Shown here: one piece after another, positions 56,252 to 64,000 of the stretch | How positions within the stretch are numbered: position 1 is the first letter of the stretch | Layout of the letters: each line of letters opens with the position of its first letter | Origin: Tolypeutes matacus | Taxonomy: Eukaryota; Chordata; Mammalia; Cingulata; Chlamyphoridae | Direction of reading: 5' to 3' | Assembly: GCA_026826555.1 (NCBI GenBank) | Contig: JAKSZT010054324.1 | Coordinates: forward strand, 2,715,908 to 2,779,907 | Length of the DNA: 64,000 bases | The notes under the pieces: generated by a model | What the model was told of the DNA's origin: nothing | The model's database searches: none | Seen by the model: the letters and a program-made list of their open reading frames with translations, nothing else | Translations under genes and position numbers: made by a program

Positions 56252-56650
56252 TGTATTAGTTTTCTACTGCAGTGTAAAAATTTACCACAAACCTAGTTAC
56301 TTAAAACATCAGCCATTTATTATCTCAGTTTCTGTAGGTCAGAAATACAGTCATGGCAGAGCTGGTTATCTGCTCAATGTCTCACAAGGCTTCAATCAAG
56401 ATGTCAGCCATGTCTGTGATCTCTTCTGAGCTGCAGAATCCTCTTCCAATCTCACATAGCTGTGAAAATCCATTTTCTTGCCCTTTAGAGTCCAAGATGT
56501 CTGTGTTGTCAAGGCCAGCAGAAGGGCACCTCTCTGAAGTTTTACTTTCTTTTAAAGATTCATCTGATTAGGTTAGATCCACTTAGGATAATTTCTCTTT
56601 TGATTAACTCAATGTGAACTGATTACTATCCTAGTCATAAGAGCAGTATC
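56252..56650 (-). mobile_element. MLT1-type MaLR LTR inserted in L1
   Basis: It starts 'tgtattagttttctactgcagtg', then 'taccacaaacctagttacttaaaacatcagccatttattatctcag', 'ccattttcttgccctttagag'. Diverged; the right edge is approximate. L1 ORF2 sequence lies on both sides. Confidence 0.65.
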
Positions 56651-57005
56651 TATCAAAATCTGTAGTAATAGTTTTCTTTTATTGTAGATATTGGTAATTT
56701 TTACTTTCTATTTTTATGATCTGTTGGGTATTCACTTATTAATTTTAATCATTTTTCAGAGATACAACATTTAGCTTAGTTATTTTCTCTATTTCTTTTC
56801 TATTTTATTCTTGTTTTTAATCTTTATTATTTCCTTCTTTTTATTGGATTTAATTTGTTTATTTTCTTTATTTATTTATAACGTGGAAACTTTGATCATT
56901 GATTTGAAATACATGTTTTTAAAATTATAAATAATATTTTAAGCATTAGTTTAGCTGTACCCTATACATTTTGATATGTCATATTTTCATTATCATTCAA
57001 TTCAA
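56651..57005 (-). repeat. L1 ORF2 fragment (upstream region)
   Basis: 'ctaatctttattatttcc'-like text, 'gtggaaactttgatcattgatttgaaatac', 'gtaccctatacattttgatatgtcatattttcattatcattcaattcaaaatac' is the antisense of the ORF2 linker region. Confidence 0.75.
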
Positions 57006-57540
57006 AATACTGATTTCCATAGGGGTTATTTCAAATCTCCACATCAAATTCTGGTACCCACCTCTATGCATTCTATGTTCTCAGTACCTTGCACTGAACA
57101 TTCTAGCTCCTTCAACATCCTGGAACTCCTGTCTCTGCCTTCTCAGCTCAGTATGTCACTGTCCCTTGGACTCTACTTCCTTCCTCTGTGGCAAGGGCCT
57201 ATAGGCAAAAAGCCAGACAATTGTGGGATGACCAAGAACTTAACTCATGTGGTTCTTTTCTCTCAAACATACAGACCTGTACTGCCATTTAGGGCCTGAA
57301 GACTGTTGCCTCATATATTTTGACCAATCATATAGTTGTTTTGGGTGTCAGAGTGAGGCCAATGCTATTTTCCTCATCTTTGAGCATTTCTTTTGCTTCT
57401 AATTTTTATTGTCATAAATAATGGTTAGATGATCATCTTACACGTGAACATCCTGTCAGTTAGGACTTCCTTCATCACCCAATCTATTGGAGTCCCTTTG
57501 CAATTCTGTATGTTGCATTACTATATTTTATATTTGCTCT
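57006..57540. other. No firm assignment
   Basis: 57250-57360 ('tgttgcctcatatattttgacc') may be another old L1-derived piece. Otherwise unassigned. Confidence 0.4.
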
Positions 57541-57544
57541 TGTG

Positions 57545-57715
57545 CATATTCCTCTCTGAAATCATCTTATTATTTTATCATCTGTTTTCCTCCACTGGAA
57601 AGTAAACTCCATGACAGTAGGAACCTTGTTTGTCTTATTCTCTATTATAATCCAAAGACCCTGAACAGAATCCAACATATAGTAGTGTTTGTTAAATGTA
57701 TTAAAGATTCAATAG
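57545..57715 (+). repeat. L2 LINE 3' end
   Basis: 'ctggaaagtaaactccatgacagtaggaaccttgtttgtctta', 'cagaatccaacatatagtagtgtttgttaaatg' is the sense L2 3' end. Confidence 0.8.
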
Positions 57716-57939
57716 AATAACTTTTTTTGAATTTTGGCTTATTTCTTAGATTTCACTTTCCGTGAATAGGTCCAAAAAGTTTAAACATGTTATTCAGCCT
57801 TGAGAAAATTTGCCAGATTACCTTCCAAAGCTGTTATACCAGATTCCTGACAGTCTTGAGGAGCCTAGAAGCAGAGTACACTGTTCAGTATAACCACATT
57901 TGTATAAAAGATGTGAACCAATAAGGATAAGTTAACAGA

Positions 57940-58050
57940 TACATGAGCTCTGTGAAAACGTGGACAGTGTTTTGTTTGCCATTATATCCCAGCATCTGGC
58001 ACAGTGCTGGAATATAGTAAGCATACAGTGAATATTTTGTGAAAGACTGA
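57940..58050 (+). repeat. L2 LINE 3' end
   Basis: 'gagctctgtgaaaacgtggacagtgttttgtttgcc', 'cagcatctggcacagtgctggaatatagtaagcatacagtgaatattttgtg'. Confidence 0.8.
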
Positions 58051-58574
58051 ATAAATGGTTTTTAAAAATGCAGTTTTTCCAGGGTTCCAATAATTCTTTG
58101 CTGAATAAATCTTGGATAAGGTAGAAAACAAAAGAACATGTTAAAAGGAAATTCTAGTATCTGTTCTCAAAAAAGCCAAGAACAGTAGAAATTAGGAAAG
58201 GCACACCAGCCTGAATGTTGTTTTGGCCTTTGTGCCAATGACTGCTCCAGAACTAGAAAAGTGTCAGCCAATTTCATGTAAGCTGACATGGATTATATTT
58301 ACTGGGGTGTTATCATTTCAAAAGGTCTAAATGTGGGTCCGTGTGTGACACAAATCACTTCTAATTTAATGTTGTTACTGTAAAGTTACTCCATGATATC
58401 TGGAAGTCATCGTCAACTATTCTCCTTAAAACATTAAGTAGCATAATTAAGACATTTGCTAAAATACCCAAGGCTGATTTGAAACTTACTAGATAAAGAC
58501 TTTCCATTTTATTGGAAACTTTACTAGAAGTATTATAATTTCATCCACAATTTCTTTATTCAAATTTTACTTTC
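58051..58574. other. No recognised feature
   Basis: AT-rich, unassigned. Confidence 0.5.
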
Positions 58575-58791
58575 CCTTTTGATCAGGCCAGTAATTTATT
58601 AAGGTTGGGAGGGAAGAGAAATGGGAGACTATAACAGATCATAGGTCCAGGTAGAGAGGAAGGGGCTGAAGAGTGATAAAGAGGGCTGATTTACAGACTA
58701 CAGTTTCCCATTATAGATTATAAATGCCCAGATTTCACTTGTGAGTTGATCCATGTGGGGGTGAAGAAGGCCAGATTATGGGTCCAAAGGT

Positions 58792-58854
<63 letters not shown>

Positions 58855-59152
58855 CTTTTGCACTTGCTTTTTAAACTATTAATTATTCCGCCCCTTCGCT
58901 AATGACACTGGAAGAGTCCCAGCTGTTTTCTGTTTTGGTTGATTACCCCACCCATCAATCCCCCAGGAGGGCCTAAATGATAAGGCCCCTGAAGAATATT
59001 CGGGACTTCTCCTGACTTCTGGAGGAAATCTTGTTCTGAATGGCAGAATCTCATGAGGGTCTTCTAGCAGCCATCTTGGAGATATAGATGTCCACGTGGA
59101 CTTCCTGCCAGATTCCAGATCCATCTATTGATTCCCTATCTAACCTGCTTCA
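58575..59152 (-). mobile_element. Second copy of the 48.4-kb LTR family, with (GA)n expansion
   Basis: Matches 48442-48983 along its length from 'gatcaggccagtaatttattaagg' to 'ctatctaacctgcttca'. About 65 bp beyond the polyadenylation signal (the U5 end) are missing. In place of the 48.6-kb centre ('aggcactgggacagggtgaaggc') stands a 60-bp (GA)n run (58791-58849). Confidence 0.88.
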
Positions 59153-59415
59153 GGAAGAGCAGTCTCTTGGTTTCTGGATAGCCCAAACAAAAAACAATCA
59201 AAAAACATTATAAAATAAAATAAAACATTCCATTTTCTCTCACTTTTATTTTACCTGGATGTACCTGATGTTGGGATAAAGTGAAACGTAGTGGTTAGAG
59301 GAGGGGAAGCATTAAGAATAGGAGAAAGAATAGTTGATTGATCTGAATTTATTTTTAAAATGGGGGAAAAAAAACATTGATAAGACAAACAACATAAAGA
59401 GTATTTATTGTATTA

Positions 59416-59620
59416 GAAAGAGGATGGCCTGTGGAATCAGGAAGTCATGGGTTTAAATCTTAATTCTTCCTTTTAGCTTTTTGACCTTAGGCAGACTATT
59501 TATCCCTCTGAGCCTAGGTCTACTCAATTACGAAGTGGGAATAAAAACATCTGCATCCCAGGTTTGCTGTGAAGACTAAAGAAGAGCATGTTTATAAAGC
59601 ATCCAGCATGGCACACCTCC
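59416..59620 (+). repeat. MIR SINE relic
   Basis: 'ggcctgtggaatcaggaagtcatgggtttaaatctt', 'gctttttgaccttaggcagactatttatccctctgagcctag', 'ggtttgctgtgaagactaaa', 'catccagcatggcac'. Confidence 0.85.
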
Positions 59621-60619
59621 CCATTCATTTCTGGTTTCCCATCCTAGGCACAGCTCTTATACAAAATAGAATTTTATCTCTCCTTTCTTTTTATGACTGA
59701 TGTCTATTCTTTCCAGTGATTCCATCTGCCCAAAATTGTTTCTACTTCTAAGGAGTATCTACAGTCATTGAAAACTAAAGCTATATTAAACCAAAACAAT
59801 TGTGAAGATCATGTACATATTGAACATTAAAAAAAAATAGCTTCCTTAAATATTAGAAGGGAAAGTATTGATCACTAAAGGACATTTTTCAATGTGTGTA
59901 ATTCATGGAACAATCACTGTTCAAAATTAGGCTAAGTTATTTCAAATTAAAGAAAATAAATGTTATAAGCTTAAATTTATAGGAAAGTATTGAGTAATTT
60001 AAAAAAGAGGCCTTGCTCTAGAAGCATGGTTCTTAAACATAAGTGTTTCTAAGTGTCATCTAGGGAATGTCATCTGTAGAATCCCCAAACTCACTCCAGA
60101 AATGGTGGCTCAGTAATTCTTGGGTTCAGCCCAAGGATCCACATTGTTAACCACACTCACTGGAAATTTTGATGAGTAAGTCCAGAGAGATTCTCTGAGA
60201 GAACTTTGTACCGACCCGTGGATTTTCCCCAAATCCAGGGGAACGGAACAGTGGTTATTCCTCAATAGCTATAAAGCAGGTAACTCAAACTGGTGACCAA
60301 GGACAAAGCCAGTTCTCAAAAAAAGTGTTTATGCCATTTTTTGAATGCCCGTAGGCTAAGCATGCTTTTTCCAGTTCACATTTGTAAGATTTTACTTGAC
60401 CAGGCCAAGCCAAGCCAATCAGATTCAAATAACCATTTCTATTCAAGGCCCATATATTCTGAAGGAGTCAGCACAGGCTTTTCCCATTATATATTGGTTT
60501 ACTCTCTGATTCAGACATCTAGACTATGAGCAATACTTAAGCAGGATCCCGGGCTTTGTACTTACGTCTGTCCTCAGAGCCCAGCACAATACATGGAACT
60601 TAACAGATGATCAGAGAGT
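59621..60619. other. No recognised feature
   Basis: 60560-60610 ('gcccagcacaatacatggaact') may be an L2/MIR 3' scrap. Otherwise unassigned. Confidence 0.45.
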
Positions 60620-60639
60620 GTTTGTTGAAATGAAAAAAC

Positions 60640-60765
60640 AAAATGAATGGAAAGAACGGAGAGTGTAAGGAAGGATGGAAGAAGGAAGAGAAGAGAATGG
60701 AGGAAGGAAGGAGGGAAGAAAAGAGGAAGAAAAGGAGGGAGGATAGAAAGGAGAAAAGACTCAGT
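60640..60765. repeat. Purine-rich (GGAA)n-like tract
   Basis: About 125 bp almost wholly A and G, with GGAA/GGAAG units. Confidence 0.9.
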
Positions 60766-60852
60766 AAAGATGGATAAAAGACAGAGGCAAGTTTCAAGTC
60801 TGGGAAACTTGGGATATGACTGATTAGATTCTTCATTATAAGAAAATGCAAC

Positions 60853-61865
60853 TGTTTTAGTTTCCTAGGCTGCTGTTGCAGTTGGGCAGTTTGATGTAAT
60901 TATGAATTCCAAAAATATAATTAGATCATGCTTGTAAACTGATCTGTTAATCTGGGCATGATTAAGTTATGATTAGGGCGTTGACTGGGCCATGTCAGTA
61001 GGGCGTTGAGCCCCACCCCTTAGTGGGTGGGGAATCAAATATAGAAGGCAAGGCAAAGAACAGAGTTGAAGCAGTTTTTGAGAAGCAGTTTTGATGTTGG
61101 AGAAAAGGCCCCAGAAGAAGAGAAGTGAGCTGTTCATCTGATAGTCTATTGCTGACCTTGTGGCGGAACCAGAAGAGCTAAGCCTGGAGAGAAATGCAGC
61201 CCTGGGAAGAGAGGAGCACAAAAAGCCTGAACCCCGGTAAATGTTGGCAGCTGTCTTGCTCCAACATGTGGCAATGAACTTTGGTGAGAAGAAACTTAAC
61301 ACTTTATGGCCTGGTATCTGTGGACTTCTACCCCCAAATAAATACCTTTTATAAAGACCAACCCATTTTTGGTATTTCACATTAGCACCCCTTTGGCTGA
61401 CTAATACAGCTGCCCAAGAAAATACCATAAAATGGGTTGGAGTTAAACAATGGGAATTTATGTCCTCACAATGTGAGGCTGGGAAAAAGTCCAAATCAAG
61501 GTGTCATCAAGGTGATGTTTTCTTCTTGAAGACTGTGACATTCTAGGGCTGGCTGCCTGTGATTCTTGATCCTTAGGTTGTCACATGGCAGGGCATATGG
61601 CGGTATCTTCTGGTCTCTCCCTTCTTTTCAGGGTTCCATTGCTGTTGAGCTTCTTACTTCCTGGGGCTTTCTTTCTCTGTTTGAATTTTCATTCCACTTA
61701 AAAGGTACTCCACTAATAGGATTCAGACCCACCCTTGGGCTGGCCACACCCAAATTGAAGTAACCTCATTAAAAGACCCACTTATAATAGGTTCATACCC
61801 ACAGGAACTGGATTAGATTTAAGAAAATGTTTTTCTGGGGCACATACAGCTTCAAACAACCACAA
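60853..61865 (-). mobile_element. Older MaLR LTR interrupted by a younger MaLR LTR
   Basis: The left piece is 60853-60873 ('tgttttagtttcctaggctgc'). After the insert and one GCTGC the sequence resumes at 61414 ('ccaagaaaataccataaaatggg') and runs to about 61865 ('acttataataggttcatacccacaggaactgg', 'ttcaaacaaccaca'). MLT1/MST-like on the minus strand. Confidence 0.82.
60869..61413 (+). mobile_element. Younger MaLR-type solo LTR nested in the older LTR
   Basis: The LTR is 60874-61408 (535 bp), from 'tgttgcagttgggcagtttgatg' to 'ggctgactaataca', with a perfect 5-bp duplication, GCTGC (60869-60873, 61409-61413). Contains 'aaataaataccttttataaagacc', with its polyadenylation signal. A 173-codon minus-strand frame across the junction (60973-61494) is not a gene. 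Confidence 0.92.
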
Positions 61866-62604
61866 GAAACCAAGAATATAGCCCATTTTAATTGGCCAAG
61901 TTTCTAGATCATAATCAAATTCAGTTAGGCATCTTGAGCAAAGATGGAAATATGGAGAATTGTTTGTGTTGGTTATCAGACAGTGGATTCACAGATATTG
62001 AGAGAATTACCCTAAATCTTGTTTTATCTCACTTAAGAGGCTTCCTACTGGGATTCTGAAATGGAAATAATATAAAAAAGAATATCTTAGACTATTACTT
62101 CAAGCTTGTAATTACTAATAATGTGGCTAAACTTACAAAATGGACATGACCAAAATACTAACATGCTATTTATATTTTGATTGAATCAGAGGCTTTGTCA
62201 CAATCCATCAACACAATCTTCTCCTTATGTCTGTTTTGTTTTCCTACTGTAAAAAAAAAGTTTGAGAGAGAGAATGAGAGAAAGAGATGTCATCTGTTGC
62301 TTTCAGAAAATTAAGCTCATTTAAAATGGAGTACTCAAGCATCCTGTTATTTTGTTTGTTGGCTTTGGTGTCTTCTTTCTAAAATAAAACCTGACAAAAA
62401 CACGACTCTTTAAATTCAAGTAAATTGTAAAATCTATAAAGTTGTTTGGACATGATGCCAAGAATTGGAAATGTAGTTATCAAGAGCCTACCCAGATCTA
62501 AATGGCCTCTGGCATTTCACTTCATTTTCCTGAGACTCATTTTTTCATCTGTGGATTTAAGGGTGCCTCTCAGATTGATTACTTAAAAATGTACAGTTAA
62601 TTGA
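61866..62604. other. No recognised feature
   Basis: AT-rich; short GA-rich stretch near 62263-62286. Confidence 0.5.
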
Positions 62605-62765
62605 CAGTATGGCAGTATCAATTAAATGCAATAGAATCCCAGCTCCATTTTTTTAAAGGTTCTATGACCTTGGGCAAGTAACTTAAACTCATTGATTTTT
62701 ATTTCTTATTATAGTACTTACCTCATATGGGTTTTAAGAATATTAAATGAGAAGCTACATATAAA
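62605..62765 (+). repeat. MIR SINE relic
   Basis: 'aatagaatcccagctcc', 'ggttctatgaccttgggcaagtaacttaaactcattgattttt', 'tacttacctcatatgggttttaagaatattaaatgag'. Confidence 0.85.
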
Positions 62766-63540
62766 ACAGATGGCAATCAGCAATTGAAATTTTAGTTGTA
62801 GTTGATGAACCCTGCCTACTGGGAAAGAGAATCTGTGACCTTTCCATCTGACTAAAGGAAGAATTAAAAAAGATTTTAGAAGCAATATATTTGTAACTAA
62901 CTTACGGTGACCCCCTCCTGTTTCCAATACCACTGACAAAAGGGCACAGATTTGAAATTTCTAAGGCAGAGTGACTCATAAGTTTGACCACTGATAACCT
63001 CCCTATTCCTACATTGTTATGTTTATTTTCTTGATGTTTGTTTGGGGCAATGAGTGACTTAGACACAAAGACTTCAGATTGCACCAGTCATTTAATAAAC
63101 TACTGAGCTCTCAGAATACTGAGCACTCTTTTACCTCTGCTGGCTACCCAAAGGGCTTTGCAAATTGTCCGCAGGGAAGATGAAACACATCCCTGAGATA
63201 GCATTTAAAGAGCAACAAATCAACAAGTGCAGGTCAATATCCTATAAAATGAGTGCCTAAGTGCTGAGAGAATCCCTTGGAAAGCTTTCTTTGAAGCAAT
63301 AAGACAAACTAAAAGGGTAGTAGTAGTATGTAAGGGAAAGCAAAGACCAAATTTCAATCACAGAGCTTTTCAGGCCAAAGTTAGAAACAACAAAAAAGAG
63401 TTTGAGCATGTTTGAATTTCTTCTACTTTTATTTGAAGATTATTTTGGCCTTGTTTTTTTTTTAATTCATGCACAACACTATTTTATTGATGAGTTTTGT
63501 AGACCATACCCCTATCTGGAAACTCTTTGAACATTGTCAA
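62766..63540. other. No recognised feature
   Basis: Nothing assigned. Confidence 0.5.
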
Positions 63541-63544
63541 AAAA

Positions 63545-63645
63545 TAATTTAGCGAAACTTAAATCAATTTTATTAAACTATAATTTACATACAATAAAAT
63601 GCACCCATTAAGAATTCAGTTTTAAAAGAATAAAAGATTGTCAAA
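63545..63645 (-). repeat. L1 3'-UTR fragment
   Basis: 'attttattaaactataatttacatacaataaaatgcacccattaagaattcag' is the antisense L1 3' end. The element is cut short. Confidence 0.75.
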
Positions 63646-64000
63646 ATAAGAATGGGATTTTTTTTTAAAGCTTGCTTTTAGACTACTCACCCCAGTAAAA
63701 AGTAATCTCAAAAAATCATAAGACAAGAAAATAGAAGGAAAATAAATCATTTGGAAGGAATATTAATAGAATCACTTAATTTCTAAGCATATTTTAATAA
63801 TCTTTATCTATAGTTTTAGTTATGTTCTTATTTAACCACATATTTGGAAGCAGGCAAGTGGAAAAGTTATCTAAAGTCTCTTTTTTCTTTTCTTTTCATT
63901 CTGAAAATTGATATCAGGATGAAGTTCCAAATCAATGCCAGAGAATTAGAACTTTTTATGATCAGCTCATGGATATCTCTTTGGGGAGAATACATGCATT
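63646..64000. other. No recognised feature
   Basis: AT-rich to the window end. Confidence 0.5.

Noticed and set aside
53130..57005. A single continuous minus-strand L1
   Set aside because: The order of ORF2 regions does not fit one element: the reverse-transcriptase middle near 53.96 kb precedes C-terminal sequence at 55.8-56.25 kb. Two or more fragments are more likely.
60973..61494. 173-codon minus-strand open frame
   Set aside because: It runs across the nested LTR junction and has no domain; chance frame.
1..64000. CRISPR array, operon structure or prokaryotic genes
   Set aside because: No regularly spaced repeats with unique spacers, no dense coding; the mammalian repeats are incompatible with a prokaryotic source.

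Overview
The window is mammalian nuclear DNA with no functional protein-coding gene, rRNA, tRNA or CRISPR array that I can support. The best lineage clue is a set of tRNA-derived SINEs: an RNA polymerase III A box of the type TGGCTCAAGTGG, a 'CCCACATGGGAGG' body, a GGTTCRANNCC B box, 'TGCCTCCT', and a tail of GAGCAGACAA-type repeats. This matches the DAS SINE family of xenarthrans, so an armadillo (Dasypus-like) genome is most likely. MIR, L2, L1 and class III endogenous retroviral (ERV-L/MaLR) copies fit a placental mammal. All family names are from reading by eye; no database was searched.

Layout. 1-8.9 kb: AT-rich intergenic or intronic DNA with MIRs, an old MaLR-type LTR inside a MIR (2.8-3.2 kb), two DAS SINE dimers (1.8 and 5.3 kb) and a solo MaLR LTR (7.9-8.5 kb). 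8.97-13.93 kb: a minus-strand ERV-L provirus with two LTRs, a 5-bp target duplication (GACAT), a tRNA-Leu-type primer site and decayed pro-RT-RNaseH-integrase-dUTPase, but almost no room for gag. 14-24.4 kb: L1-like remnants, a third SINE dimer, a 197-bp interrupted palindrome, and several LTRs. 24.8-30.5 kb: one plus-strand L1 3' half broken by a solo MaLR LTR, a complete MaLR-type element (LTR, gag-like ORF, no pol), another LTR and a SINE dimer. 30.5-43.6 kb: mostly quiet, with MIR, L2, L1 3' ends and two LTRs. 43.6-49.9 kb: a second plus-strand L1 that received a full-length processed pseudogene of IPPK (inositol-pentakisphosphate 2-kinase; about 4.57 kb including UTRs, poly(A) signal and target duplication) and, further on, a solo LTR with a 4-bp duplication. 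50-64 kb: MIRs, a SINE monomer, minus-strand L1 pieces, L2 3' ends, a second copy of the 48.4-kb LTR family and an LTR nested inside an older LTR (60.85-61.87 kb).

Nothing here works together as a pathway. The interest lies in retroelement biology: SINEs that apparently moved as dimers, a SINE/L1 chimera, a pol-only ERV-L close to a gag-only MaLR relative with the same primer site, an unusually complete IPPK retrocopy, and insertion layers that can be ordered in time from clean target-site duplications.
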